A stretch of 64,000 nt of DNA from Panopea generosa (Eukaryota > Mollusca > Bivalvia > Adapedonta > Hiatellidae). Made by a program: the position numbers and the translations under genes. The notes under the pieces are model-generated. The model saw only the letters and a program-made list of their open reading frames with translations, was not told the DNA's origin and made no database searches. This document shows, one piece after another, positions 47,083-58,917 of this stretch. Where the stretch lies: positions 7,521,161-7,585,160 of the forward strand of contig CM055897.1 in NCBI GenBank assembly GCA_029582155.1, written 5' to 3'. Positions within the stretch are counted from its first letter, which is position 1. The number at the start of each line of letters is the position of its first letter.

Positions 47083-50000
47083 CTGAAGAAGGAAAACAAA
47101 ATCGTATCATAATCGATATGTTTGGTCAGACTATTAGCAGAATCTTAAGCAAGAGAAAAGTTTCAATAAACTGTTAATTTGTTATAAACAGGCTACATGA
47201 ATTCATGTGTGTATTATATAACACATGAATAAAATATACATAACCGACAGGAAACGTTGTATTCAAAGGACGCATCCTAAGCGGAGCGGTAGTGTAGCGG
47301 AGAGAGTGTTGGTAGAAGTTAAGATTCGATTCCAAGCTTTTTTTCCTCTCGAAAAACAAAACTCAGTTCTGGTTCCACCCAGGAAGAAACTCAAGAGCGG
47401 TCCATATAAGCTTTAAGCTTTCTTCACAATCGAGCTAAAATAAATCAACATAAACTAAAGGACACATCCACCAAAGCAGCATGTACAAAAGTGATGTAAG
47501 GAATAACAAACACACATAGAAATGACGTGAAATAGAAGTCGCTGCCTTGGAACAAACAGTTACAAAAGGCGCCACTGGGAGCTTTATACCTGATTTATTG
47601 GTGTATCCAACCATGTCTACTTGAGACAGTATTTTAAAAGCTGACACTGGAGTACCATGCCGCAGACATATGGTATGATACCACACCCACTTACATTATA
47701 CTGACACTGGGTCGACCAGACCAAGGGCTATTCTCTCAATGCCGAGTACCAAACAAGGTAGCAAGCTTCTAGTACCGTTTTTAAAGTCTTTGGTATGACC
47801 CGGCCGGTGATCGAAACTAAGACCTGTCACATGCTCTTCATCTCTCGGCTGTGGTCAGTTACATCGACAAGACGGAGAAACGTATCCAGCCCCTCAGTCA
47901 TGTTTAGTTGGACATTTCGGTAAACTAATATAAACAGCACTTACAAATGGATGATACATAACAAATGAAAATGCACCATTCACATATTCTCAATTAACGA
48001 ATCACTGTGAAAACACACATTTCGATAACCTGCAATGACGGATAACGTTCTGTTTCAATATGTAGGTCCAAAATAAGAAATATATGTGTACGGATATCGT
48101 ATCTTTCAAAGAAAACAGCCACCGTAAAGCAATACATAAAATCAATATCTAAACATTATATAATAAGTACATGTATGCACATACAGAAGAGAAGACGAGA
48201 GTGGCCAATGCATTGAACGGTCAGTAACCAACAGCCTCATTAATGGTAAATCCTTACTTCGCCCTTCCCCGTCGTCATATCATAAAACGACAAGAGCAAA
48301 TAAAAGTTGTCCCGCCTGACTATAATCACTTTACTCGTATGTGCTGTTTAACCATTATGTATTCTTGTATTTGACAACCTATATTCATTTATATCTGAGG
48401 TATGACATGCTTTCTTTAGAATTTGGTTCTAATTTCTATTTCACGTCTTCTTATCATTTTGGTAGCCTGTGTATTCGCATCAGTGTCAGATACTTTATAT
48501 TATTTGAAAACTTGCCCTAAACGTTTCATGCAAATGGCGGATGAATGAGTGATACAAACCACTAAAATATTCTAAAATATAGTCGTTCAATGGTTTAATT
48601 AAGTACACACAAACCATATTGATTTCAGACAACGGTATTGTGTTAGTACAAAAAGCAATTAAAATACAATTCTCATAATGTGTTAAGCAGACATTTGCCT
48701 TTTTGAATTTTCACTAATTTCGATAAATAATCAACGCATTGGCTTACCTGTACGTCATCCTGACACGCCGTTGCCTTTCCGTAGTGCCCCGGTTCTATTA
48801 TGGACACCTTTACTCCAAATTTCAACATCTCAAGTCGCATGGAATCGTTGAATGTTTCCAGACAGTGTTTGGTCACGTGGTAAGCAGAGTCACGTGGGAA
48901 AGGAAATCGACCTCTACCACTGGACATATATACTACTCTACCTAAATAATTAGTATTTTGGTGATATGAATTGCGATTCAAATTTGTATGGTTTTAAAAT
49001 GCTTACTAAGTTCTTCTTGATAATTTTGTACTTTAAAAGTCTATTTGAAAAAAAACGTTTAGTGCTTTGATGAATATTATAAAATGATGATTTAATAATT
49101 TCGTAATTTTTATGCCATCGAGGGCTAACAGACGATCGATTAACCTAGACACTTACATGTGATCCTGAAAGGTTAACCAGCAATTGAGTATATCCATTTC
49201 CGCAAGTAACTGATAACTTACCCACTTGAATCAGCGGTTAGAGACGAGACGCAATTTCCTATATCAATCATCACGGAGACTGTGTCCGGGAAGGGACCCT
49301 CGAGCCAGACGCGCTATAGACTGGCCCAATTAGGCCAGCATAGACCTTTGATAAGAATCATTAACATAAGACAGTTTAATAATTGGTAATTTAATAATAA
49401 TTGTCTTTTTAAGTAATACTATCGCTCACCTCTCCGTTTTCTAACCAGGTACAGAAATGCTCTCGTAACTCTTATAGCACCATAAAAGTTAACATTCATG
49501 GCTTTATGATACAGTGGAACGCCAAGAAACTCTACTTCTCCCATGACGTTGAAACCGGCGTTACTCACAATAGCCCATAATCCCGTAGATGGACAGTGTC
49601 TTTCTACATATTTCAATGAGTTCTGGATACTTTCGTCCGATCCAACATCCATGGATACAACGTGAAGTCTTTGACTGCATGCCTCCTGAAGAGATTTAGC
49701 ACCATGTTTGTGGGCATGCAGGCATCCAGCAAACACAACGCATCCAAGACTATCAAGACGTTTTGCGAGATCATGACCAAATCCTGAAATCAAATTACGT
49801 TTTACTAAAATAAAAAATGCCTACAAAACAACAACATCAGTTTTAAACATTTGTATTTGCATTATGTATAGTTATGATATCTATCTAATAACATGACATT
49901 CCATTGAAAATTTGTTAGAAACCCGAATTAACTAATAGGAACATCGTTCGGCCATTTCCGCATACGTACGAAATAAAGTTGGCGGAAATGGCCGTATGAT

Positions 50001-52799
50001 GTTCCGATTTATTAACCTAGAGTAATATCACTACCGAGAGATCGTTTGGTATAGTCGTATAACTCGGCACTCGTACACAAAGTGCCGAGCAACTTTGCAA
50101 CTTGCTGGAACATTTAAATGACGTCGACTGTCATGGTAAAATGACTGTTCCTTTTTTTAAAAAACAATACGTCAAACGATTACTAGCGGAAACTGATTGA
50201 ATATTTAGCGCCATTTTTATGTCATCGAGGGCTAACAGACGATCATTTAACCTAACCACTGTGTCCGGTGATCCTGGAAGGTTAACCAGTACTCGAGCAC
50301 ATCCCATCTTTCACACTTGAAGCAGTGGTGAGAGACAAATGATAATGAGACTCAATGTCTTATATCAGCCATCAAGGATATTGTGGCCGGGCGGGGATTC
50401 GAACTCACGACCCCTGGATTGATAGACGCACTAACGACTGAGCCAATCGGACCTGGCTTGGCGGGAACTAAATAAACCAAGTGTTATTTATATCATCTTA
50501 GAAAACCGATTTGGTTCTCGCTTTCTTTAGAGAGGATCTGAAAAACTAATAGAATAAGTACCGTTCGTCTTTCTGAGTATGTGATAAAAAGAATCTTACA
50601 GTTGTGCTCATTCATTATTTGAATTGTTTCAATCTCATTAAATCAGATCAGCTTTAAGATTCCATACTCTACGCATAGTAGATCTGACGGTGTCGCATAG
50701 ACGGTCACCTCAGACTGACCTTTCATGTCATTAATATTCATAACAATTCAGCCAATTAGACTAATCGATACATTGGCAGTTCGTTGAGATTTTTGTAAGC
50801 TCGTAATTAAGTTCAATATGTTATTTTTTAAATTTATCTCACCAAAACATAGGTTGATCTGTGTATTCACCCCTGTATGCGTCTTTAGGGGTCGGGTGGG
50901 ATATAAGTTTAATATTAATTGAGAATTCATTTAAGATCTTCTATCGTATTAGCTGTGCCGTCAAGAAATATACTAACGTTATATGACGTGCACTGGGGAG
51001 AAAATATTATTAACCTTTTTTGCAAGGTGATGCCTTATTGCAGCATATGCTCTGTCAGCTTTTTGCTTTACTCATCTGCATAAGAAATCACAACCCCTAT
51101 TAACTAATTTGAAATTATTAAGACAATTTACATTGTACGTTTGTGCAAGAGTCTTACTAACATGACAGAAAGGGGAACAACTGTGTAGTGACTGGACCAA
51201 CACGTATACTTCAGCATTTATGGAGGAGTGAAGTGAACACATATTGGCTCATTTATTGGTTAAATAGTGTCATATTGACCAAAACGGTATGAATAATTAA
51301 GGGCACAGGTTTTAAATATAGATTAAAGGTTCTAAAATCAATAAATCTAAATTCAAATATATATCATTACAAAAGTATTTATCAGGTAAAGATATTTTAA
51401 GAATAACAAATTCGATAATAGATATTTAAAAAAAACAACCTTCGAACTGTAAGCATAGTATTTGGCTTGTTGTAAAATAGATCAGGAGGTAAACAAATAG
51501 TTCCATTTCAGAGTATGGCCGAGAACTCAAATTTTATACTGGATTTTAGATCTGTCTGTAGTGGTTGACTATGACGCATGGGCATGTAGACTGCGTTCCG
51601 TGTTCGAACTTGACTTATTGATTAAATTACAGAAACACAGTCTATATCGTGCTGCTGCGCATGCTCTGCAAATAATCCAAAACCAAGCTTCAGTGTGGCT
51701 TAACTACCCGCACCACAGCCGCATCACACCGCGACTAGTCCATATTCTGAGCATATATTTTATGCCATTGGATAGAATCAAACTGTGTGTTTGAAAAACA
51801 ATCTTTATTTTAGTCAAGTTTGTTTACGTGAAAATGTGGGTTTACTGATCCTAAATTTGATTCTATCAATCAGATGGCCATTTGGTGGACATAACACCAA
51901 GTTGTAAGATACAGATACATGGTTTATTGTTTTATAATGTCTCCAACTCCATTTACCTGTTTTACCAAACTCAGCCCCATTAAACTAGTTAATTGAAATC
52001 TACTTTGGAGGAGACAACTTTAAATGATAGCATGTCTGCTTAGTTAATCAGTACTCGGACGTAATCAACCTACATGTGGCTATAGGTGACTAGTATTTAG
52101 ATTACATGATCAAACTAAGAACTATTTTAGGTAACTTCATATGTCCATTATATGGATTAAATTAGGCCTCACAAATTTCGAAGTTACGTTACATTAGATA
52201 ACCAGTGTTGATGCTAACTTTAAGCTTGATCAGTTTTAAAGTAACGTTACAGTTATGAAGCATTAAATAACAGATAAACAGATAACAGATTTTATTGAGA
52301 CGTAAATATACAGTTTTTTGTCTAACACATGTTATTAACATTCAAAATGTCACATGAAAGATACATTATATAACACATGGAATGGAATGGAATAACTAAC
52401 GCTGTTGCTGACTTTACTCTGACAAACTTCGATGTTACGTAACATTAGGCCATAATCAATTGATTGCTAGATTATCATATCCGCCCCCTAATGCTCATGA
52501 GGACCCAACCTTTTTTATTTTTATAAAAAAAAAATGAGAAAGAAAAAAATGCCTTAGCCTTTTTAAGCAAAAATGGACAAGAAACTAGCAATGAATATAT
52601 AATGACCTTACGTACCTGTGTCGCAGCCAGTAATTAATACGGCCTTGTCTTTAATGACCTCTCGGTCAGACGATTTCTTTATTATCCACCTTACTACGTA
52701 AGATATTGATGCTAAAGTGACAATCCATAACCACAACCCAGACCTTATTATCAAATACGGAATACCCAGTAAAACAACACTAAATGATAGTTTTAACAT
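46798..52799 (-). CDS. Short-chain dehydrogenase, SDR9C type (whole gene)
   Basis: Four coding exons (52799-52616, 49783-49430, 48941-48748, 47082-46798) join in perfect phase to give 338 residues, close to the usual 315-345 of this group. Features are an N-terminal hydrophobic hairpin (about residues 4-40), the NAD(P)-binding TGCDTGFG (57-64), SNAG (135-138), the structural Asn in MNVN (160), Ser in YMSSG (186-187), and Tyr-Lys of YHVTK (200/204). The IEPG motif after the core is typical of retinol, 17-beta-hydroxysteroid and 3-hydroxybutyrate dehydrogenases. The GEVEF and IEPG...AT segments look most like 3-hydroxybutyrate dehydrogenase (BDH1). The exact substrate cannot be told from sequence. 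It is likely membrane-associated in ER or mitochondria. Introns carry SINE-A, SINE-D, a hairpin and MITE-8. Confidence 0.88.
47280..47442 (+). mobile_element. SINE-D, third copy
   Basis: GCGGAGCGGTAGTGTAGCGG, a degraded B box AAGATTCGATTCCAAGC, CAGTTCTGGTTCCACCCAGG and TTCACAATCGAGCTAAAATA follow the SINE-D order. It lies in the last intron of the dehydrogenase gene, antisense to it. Confidence 0.7.
47590..47830 (+). mobile_element. Interspersed element, same family as 36872-37111
   Basis: Shared blocks include CTACTTGAGACAGTATTTTA, CTGGAGTACCATGCCGCAGA and TACATTATACTGACACTGGG. It continues to a tRNA-like inverse B box GGTGATCGAAACTAAGACC, so the element may be a minus-strand SINE. It lies in the last intron of the dehydrogenase gene. 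Confidence 0.6.
48748..48941 (-). CDS. Dehydrogenase exon 3, catalytic Ser-Tyr-Lys
   Basis: Acceptor AATTATTTAG and donor TACAG|GTAAGC bound 194 nt. It encodes RVVYMSSGRGRFPFP, AYHVTKHCLETFNDSMRLEM and FGVKVSIIEPGHYGKAT. The Ser, Tyr and Lys of the active site are all here at normal spacing. Confidence 0.92.
49103..49340 (-). mobile_element. SINE-A in dehydrogenase intron 2
   Basis: It carries TATGCCATCGAGGGCTAACA and GACGATCGATTAACCTA of the tail, the body CCGCAAGTAACTGATAACTT, and a decayed head. It lies in the same orientation as the gene. Confidence 0.75.
49430..49783 (-). CDS. Dehydrogenase exon 2, cofactor fold and SNAG
   Basis: Acceptor TTTGATTTCAG and donor GAGAG|GTGAGC bound 354 nt. 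It opens by completing Gly then FGHDLAKRLDSLG, carries the VVFAGCL strand, the acidic MDVGSDES loop, GLWAIVSNAG, GEVEF, and MNVNFYGAIRVTRAFL. In most family members the first residue of SNAG is Asn (NNAG). Here it is Ser, a mild departure. Confidence 0.92.
49926..50017. repeat. Long hairpin in dehydrogenase intron 1
   Basis: The left arm AATTAACTAATAGGAACATC then GTTCGGCCATTTCCGC is mirrored by GCGGAAATGGCCGTATGATG then TTCCGATTTATTAACC, about 36-bp arms around a 20-nt spacer. It may be a very small inverted-repeat element or its paired ends. Confidence 0.8.
50211..50460 (-). mobile_element. SINE-A in dehydrogenase intron 1
   Basis: The tail has TATGTCATCGAGGGCTAACA. The minus-strand head has GTGAGTTCGAATCCCCGCCC as the B box and ends near CCAGGTCCGATTGGCTCAG. 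It is the best-preserved SINE-A head in the window. Confidence 0.85.
50461..52444. other. Dehydrogenase intron 1, unique part
   Basis: This is AT-rich intron. At 52170-52440 the words GTTACGTTACATTAGATAAC and GATGTTACGTAACATTAGG recur, suggesting diverged repeats. No exon is seen. Confidence 0.4.
52445..52610. mobile_element. MITE-8, abutting the exon 1 splice donor
   Basis: It runs from TTAGGCCATAATCAATTGAT to ATATATAATGACCTTA, with inverted ends (TTAGGCCAT against TAAGGTCAT). A sister copy lies at 53128-53308. On the gene strand the intron starts GTACG and the element begins at the next base, TAAGGTCATT. Confidence 0.7.
52616..52799 (-). CDS. Dehydrogenase exon 1, membrane anchor and start of Rossmann fold
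   Basis: The first ATG in frame is at 52799, with G at -3. An in-frame TAA lies upstream, and the open frame above the ATG has only TTG. The exon encodes about 61 residues: two hydrophobic stretches (SFSVVLLGIPYLII and WLWIVTLASISYVV), a basic RWIIKK, then AVLITGCDT. It ends at CACAG|GTACGT, splitting the glycine codon of TGxxxGxG. The sixth intron base onward belongs to MITE-8. Confidence 0.85.
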
Positions 52800-53127
52800 A
52801 TCTATAAGTTGTGAATTCAACTTGAATAGGTTGTATGGTCTTATCTTTAGTTAGGTCAAAGTCTCATAATGTAGTGTGTAGTATCATTACATTGTTTTAT
52901 TAACGTACATGTCATAAACTATATTTTACACTAAATAGATTTGTCTCACGTTTAGTTTCTTAACGTATGTATTCATGTCAATGCCTGTTTATGTCAGAGC
53001 TGATATTTGCATTATAAAGAAATGTGTTTCCTTATAATGATTTGCACGTACACCATTGTGTTCGTTTCATTTAAGTATTGAAAGCACAGTTTTAAGTTAA
53101 TCGGATGACGTACACAGTAATGCTAGT

Positions 53128-53308
53128 TTAGGCCATAATAAATTAATTATTATCATCCAAGCCAGCACCCTAATGTTCATGCCGCTCCGATCTTTTTTAT
53201 TATTAAAAAAAAAATAAAAAATAAAAAAATAAAATAAGATAAAATCCCTTCTTCCCCTTGCAAAAAAAAATTGGATGACAATTTAGCCATTAATTTATAA
53301 TGGCCTTA
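53128..53308. mobile_element. MITE-8, second copy
   Basis: Left end TTAGGCCATAATAAATTAAT and right end ATTAATTTATAATGGCCTTA plus A are close inverted repeats. The inner layout, CACCCTAATGTTCATG then an A-rich block then GACAATTTAGCCATTAAT, parallels 52445-52610. Confidence 0.7.
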
Positions 53309-53420
53309 ATGTGATATGCCTTAAACCCCAAATGAACGTGTAGCATGTTATAAGAATTCCAAGCTAGACATATACGTATGTGGATGAAGCTTTCTTCTAT
53401 GCATTTAGTTTTCTCTAATT

Positions 53421-53590
53421 TATTTTAGTTCAATTGCGAAATTATATAAACATATCTAGGGTCCGATTCCTGGGTAGAACCAGTACTGAGTGTTGTTTTT
53501 TTAGAGGCATGGGGTGGAGCTTAGGATCGAACCCGCCAACTCAAGTGTGAGCCACCAACACTCAATCCACTACAATACCACTCCGCTTAA
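53421..53590 (-). mobile_element. SINE-D, fourth copy
   Basis: TTCAATTGCGAAATTATATA, GGTAGAACCAGTACTGAGTG and GGATCGAACCCGCCAACTC lead to ACTACAATACCACTCCGCTT, the inverse of the SINE-D order. Confidence 0.8.
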
Positions 53591-53802
53591 ACATAATTTA
53601 CCTCAAAACACGATGCAATGCGGATGCCATACCACTAGACCACTTCTACGGGTATCTGATATAAATTCAAAATAAAACAATTTTACTTATAAGGCAAAAA
53701 CAAACACATAGGAATACATATGATGAAACTTTAAACATTGGATTCAATTGAAGAAAAAATGTTTCAAATGTCGCATTATTAATATTCAAATTATATATAT
53801 AT

Positions 53803-54458
53803 AAATCTGTCCTTTATATAGCATGTGAGTAGTCATGAATCCTTAACTGGATCCAACTCATAGAAAGGTATCAGCTCATGTATGTAAATTTGTCCACCCT
53901 GTCCAGATGTGTTGCATGTAATTCCATAGTATATAAGTCATGGTCGACACCAAATGTATTGGTTTGGCAGATGCCTTGATATTGTGTCTATGGTTTGCAT
54001 TGTAGCTAGGCGCACTCGCTGTAGTCTGGTCTGTACATTTATGTATTGGTTATTCACAAATAATTATCTCCATATACTAGTATATATATCATGCATTGTG
54101 AATGAGCATCTGAAAAGATCCCAAATATCGTAAATTCCGTTGTTGTGAATTTAATTATCTCCCTTTATGAAATTAAATACATATGAATTCACTGTATCTA
54201 TATGATGCAACGGGTTTATAAATCTGTCCTTTATATAGCATGTGAGTAGTCATGAATCTTTAACTGGATCCTACTCATATAAAGCTATCAGTTCATGTAT
54301 GTAAATGTGTCCACCCTGTCCAGATGTGTTGCATGTAATTCCATAGTACATAAGTCATGGTCGACACCAAATGTATTTGTTAGGCAGAGGCTTTGATATT
54401 GTATCTATGGTTTGCATTGTATCTAGGCGCACTCGCCGTAGTCTGGTGTGTACATTTT

Positions 54459-54460
<2 letters not shown>
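53803..54460 (+). repeat. Duplication of ~250 bp, offset 417 bp
   Basis: AAATCTGTCCTTTATATAGC through AGGCGCACTCGC..GTAGTCTGG occurs at 53803-54050 and again at 54220-54465 with about 95% identity. Between them lie about 170 bp of other sequence. No gene is seen. Confidence 0.85.
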
Positions 54461-54499
<39 letters not shown>

Positions 54500-56041
54500 G
54501 CTCAAAAACTTTCTCTTCCCTTACATCCTAAACGACTGTTACTTTCTTCCTCATCCCGCCTACGCTGGTTCCTCTATTGTTTAATGTTTTATTGACATAA
54601 TACACTTACATTTTAATTGTGATCATTTGTCAAACTGACATTTCCATCCACCCAGAAATAAGCTTACTATCAAAATATATAGGTGTCACACCACTACGGC
54701 AGTGCTTCGTTTTTGCTCTTCAACTTTATATATTTACTTTGGCAAATTTGCTTAGGTTTAGTAGTCGCGTTTCGAAGTTTCGTAGTTCTACATTTGAGTT
54801 CTGAATCACAGATTAATCTAATTTAGTTTGGAGATATATACAAGTTTGCCTCGAATTACATTCGGTACTTTCTTATTTTGTTATTGTATATTTGATTGAT
54901 TACATATTATTTTCTTATTCATGTATTTTAATAAGCCGATTGTCGCCCAGGTGGCACGGATTCGAATCCCGCAGGCGGTATTATAGTATTAATAGTATTA
55001 ATATTGACTCTGATCTTACGATGTGCTGAGTGTCGGCACTTTCTTTAATATGTCGAAATTATAGGACAGTTTGGAGATAATGGTTGAACTTTTTCATAAA
55101 GATTTTTTTATATATACAGGAACCAGGGGGGTCAAAATGATAGTACCCGAAAGTAGTCCCATAGAAAATTAGCAGTGGTCGTTCAAGATGGTTTGAGTGT
55201 GAAATTGCACTTCACAGGTACTATTGCTATATGAACTTGTGTAGAGAATATATTTTTCCAGAGAATGGTGCAAAATTGAGTGGACAGGTAGCTATATTGC
55301 ACAGATGGGACTATTTCTTAGACGGTAAGAATTGTACATAATTTGACTGATTTGACCTATTTATGTGAAATTGTGACACCTACTTTCGACTTGAGAAAAA
55401 ATGTGAAATTGGAAGCAGTTAATGCCCTTGTTTTTTTAACTGTTTTTGTGTTCTGCTTGAATTGAATATGAATTTTATAAATTCTCATGGATTTTGGAGT
55501 ACAACCGTAAGTGTGACAGTCTGCAGTGCTGATATTACGGTCTTTGTGAAATTAATGGTGGGCCAGCTTCTGTATTTACTTTCAATCAGTATGCATTATA
55601 TTGTTCATCTGACACAAACTTTAATATTTCATTTCTACTTGATTTTACTGAGTAACCACACACTTTTATATCATAAACATTATATCAGCAAATCGTTATA
55701 TCATCACACACTTTATACCTCAGTGCAATACTTCTCGTGTTTCTAATTAACACTACCGTACAAAAATATAATACTACGTCACTTCCGGTCACGAAGGACA
55801 TTGACTTCCGTCGGTGGTTCTTAGCTCTGACCCAAGATACACTCTTGTCATTTTAGGCATGTCCTTCTCACAAAAAATACTATTTATTAAGAGTTATTTT
55901 AACCGTGACCCATATTCATTACTAATTATATCAATATCAGTTCTGTAATGGACACTATCAGAAACTGAATCGCTCAGACGGCAATAAAACCACGTATAAA
56001 ACAATTCTTAAAGTATACATTGTCAAAGATACATGTGATTA
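54500..56041. other. Intergenic DNA
   Basis: A tRNA-like scrap CGGATTCGAATCCCGCAGGC lies at 54957 but has no complete tRNA around it. A frame at 55462-55746 is Leu/Ile/His-rich with no recognisable domain. Nothing else is supported. Confidence 0.35.
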
Positions 56042-56289
56042 CAGGCGTGTAGCGTAGCATACTCAGTTAGTGTACTTTATGTAAAATATTGACCTAAATT
56101 AGACTGCCCAGGCCGAGAAACCATGTCTGGACCGACTGATAGTTTGTTTAAGTAGTGTTTTTAGCCCAATAGGGCAAACAAGTTTTAAAAGTTTCATCGC
56201 GGGAGGCGACCTCGGATCCCATCAGGGGAAGTGGGGCCCCTAACCGACCCCACCCGAGTAACTTCCAAATTTGTCACGCTACGCCCCTG
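56042..56289. mobile_element. DNA-element-like MITE (CAGGGGCGTAGCGTG ends)
   Basis: Left end CAGGCGTGTAGCGTAGC and right end GTCACGCTACGCCCCTG are inverted. It is about 248 bp, non-coding and GC-richer at its right end (GGGGAAGTGGGGCCCCTAAC). The ends resemble those of hAT-like elements, an inference. Confidence 0.6.
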
Positions 56290-56428
56290 AATTATATAAT
56301 AGATAATTAGTGGATTTGTTCTTAACCTATTCATATTTATCACAGAAAAGTATTAGAGAACGTGCAGAGGCAAATGTTCTAAATAACATAGGTAAATAAT
56401 CTTGCAATCGATGCCAATTAAACAAGCT

Positions 56429-56580
56429 GGTTCCTGTTTCAACAACATAAAACTTAAATGTACAAAACAGCCAGGGTATCCTAATTTCAGACTGGTTCTA
56501 GTTAAACTACACATGATTTCATTGGTATCGATTATATAACAGATGAATAACCAGTCAAAATTGAAATGTTAGTGAAAGCC
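56429..56580. mobile_element. MITE-4, degraded copy
   Basis: It shares GGTTCCTGTTTCAACAACAT, CAGACTGGTTCTAGTTAAAC and GAATAACCAGTCAAAATTGA with the 27203 element. The terminal repeats are partly lost. Confidence 0.65.
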
Positions 56581-57389
56581 TGGTTCAATACTTAAATGCA
56601 GAATTGCCTAATGGACAACACACACTTTACTTAAAAACAGGAACAAACATCCCTTCGATAGCAGATGTAAACTCGTTTTTCACTTATATTTGTACCATAT
56701 GTTGCTATATTATTGTATAATATCTATAATGCATTATATAGACCATTCACAGTAGAAGTTCTTTATAGAGATTTTATAGAACATAATATAGCTCCTATAA
56801 AGTTGATTATGGAGACATTGCTTAGATGTAAATCGCACTCGTGAACTATTAATTTCATCTAATATGCAAGGAAAAACACAGTTATCATAAGGATATATAT
56901 ATGATAACACCGTTGGAATATAATGCACATAGACGCTAGTATCAAGTGATTGTAGCAGATGTGAAATAAACAATACGTTTGGTTTCGCGGACAAACTCGG
57001 GTACTACTTCACCCCATCAGAATCAATTAAACTACGTAGGACAACTTGATATTTTGTTTTTCAGATGTTCCAACTAATATAACGTTTATGTACTTTGAAT
57101 AACATGATACTTTAATATGATATTAAAACATGCACAGCACGCATGTTATGGATTCTGCAAACAATGAGCGATGACAAATAACGCACACATATTACATGTA
57201 TGATAGGCCTACGTGCACAACATATACAGCACTGTAAGCTAAATTTCGTTTGTTAGGTATTTGAAAACGCATTTTGCAACATGACTGTATCCTTATATCT
57301 AAAGTCCTAGTTTAAAGTGTTATTCTTTTAAAATATGTTTGATCTGTTGTACTCAGTGTCTTACAGTTCTGCAAACATTCCATCATAGC

Positions 57390-57790
57390 GCCGAAATTAC
57401 CTCACACGGTTTATCGGGTAACGTGTATCGGTCCATATGGAGTATATAGGGCAGTTTTTACTTATGAATTGATAACTAAAGTTCTTTTTATCTGATAACA
57501 TTTTTGCAAACACTTTTGGAAAGCCTAATTTATTACGGTTGTTCACATATTTTTTCAATTGTTTATGTTTATAGGAACACGGTCTTTTTTCAGTTCCAAT
57601 ACGGCTCCATAAAATCATAGTTTTCCCATTATGTCCAATGCAAAATTTGAAACATTATGAGAAGTAGTGTGTATTTAAAAGCAGTTTACGTATCTTTAAT
57701 ATATAATGACATAATTTTGCAATTAATTCTAAAATTTGCAGATGCTTATCTTTCCAACAGTATATTTTTAAATTGTTTAATCAGTTGGGA
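57390..57790 (-). pseudogene. Possible degenerate LINE tail (unrecognised)
   Basis: The minus strand reads KIYCWKDKHLQILELIAKLC then HYILKIRKLLLNTHYFS, a stop, then CFKFCIGHNGKTMILW and a further 70 residues. Such helical K/L-rich text is seen at the extreme C-terminus of some LINE ORF2 proteins, but no diagnostic motif is present. This is a weak call. Confidence 0.25.
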
Positions 57791-57956
57791 ACATGGTCTT
57801 ATTTAACAAAATTATTAGTAATTTTTCTATTTTTCACTTTTTACGTCCGCGAACAGAACCAGAGCGATATTGGTCACGTGACTACCTGCGAGCGATAGTT
57901 GAATGTCGCGTTTTAAGAGCTACTGCTATACTACTTCATAACTTTAATATTATTAT

Positions 57957-57957
<1 letters not shown>

Positions 57958-57987
<30 letters not shown>

Positions 57988-57999
57988 AAGAAGAAGAAT
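57958..57999. repeat. (AAG)n microsatellite
   Basis: About 14 AAG units, followed 40 bp later by a TA run (58042-58072). Confidence 0.95.
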
Positions 58000-58038
58000 A
58001 TTTTATTAACTTAAACTGTAACAGTTTCTCGTTACAAA

Positions 58039-58073
<35 letters not shown>

Positions 58074-58509
58074 CATATTCACATGCCAAGAAATAAGAAA
58101 TCATGCTGTTATATATATTATTAATGTATGTATGTATAAATGTATCATGAATAGTGAAACGTTAGTAAATTTAGTAAATAAAGTATTGTTAATAATAAGA
58201 TAATGCGCTATTTGAATGACTTGTGATTGAATGATCTGTTAATTGCCATACATTATGTTAATCTGCTTCATTGCTGTTGTTATAAAATAAACAAAGTAAT
58301 TATGAAAGCAAGTTTATCAATTGTATTTTCACAGTTTTTACAGCGCTACGGACCAAACCATATTGTCCTTAATGACAATTAGCAACAGTGTAGACCTTCA
58401 TTATGCCTAAGAGCTAAGTTGAAACTGTATATTAGGTTCCATACATATCAGAATGGAAGATATCTGCTTGTAATAAGTCAGTTGACACAGTGTTAAATTT
58501 TCACACATA

Positions 58510-58681
58510 ATGGCTTCATTTTTAAGAAATAAACCTAAAATTGACTATAAAAATCTATACGAAGGACAGGAGTTACCTGTCTGTCCTAAGTTACGTACAA
58601 CAGAAATGTCAACTTACAAAGAACAGTATTACGTCGAACATCTTATGTGGTCAAGGAAGAATTCAGCAACTAAAGGAGGTA
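58510..58681 (+). CDS. Short hypothetical reading frame
   Basis: An ATG at 58510 opens MASFLRNKPKIDYKNLYEGQ, then ELPVCPKLRTTEMSTYKEQY and YVEHLMWSRKNSATKGG. The frame then runs into a TA microsatellite. AAAGGAG|GTATAT could be a donor. The composition looks protein-like, but no family is recognised. It may be part of a gene or of a retroelement. Confidence 0.25.
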
Positions 58682-58917
58682 TATATATATATATATATAC
58701 ACTTGTACATAAATACATCGTCATAATAACATATTTACAATACATAATATTACGTAAAATATATTGTTTCATTGATTCAGTGAATGTTTCCAAAAAGAGA
58801 TAAAAGACATTTATTATATTTACATAACCTATTAAACGTTTGAAATGCTGTTTCTTAATTTCAGAGATTTCTTAATATACTGAGCAAATCTGACTAAAAT
58901 ACTTTTGCCATTTGTTT

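Noticed and set aside
47435-47686. Minus-strand 83-residue frame in the last dehydrogenase intron
   Set aside because: It lies over SINE-D and another dispersed element, and has no domain or splice fit.
52797-52820. Start of the dehydrogenase at the upstream TTG (52820)
   Set aside because: The codon is TTG. The first ATG in frame is at 52799 and has a purine at -3.
55462-55746. 94-residue frame as a small membrane protein
   Set aside because: It has no recognisable domain, and its composition (Leu/Ile/His/Tyr) is typical of random AT-rich sequence.
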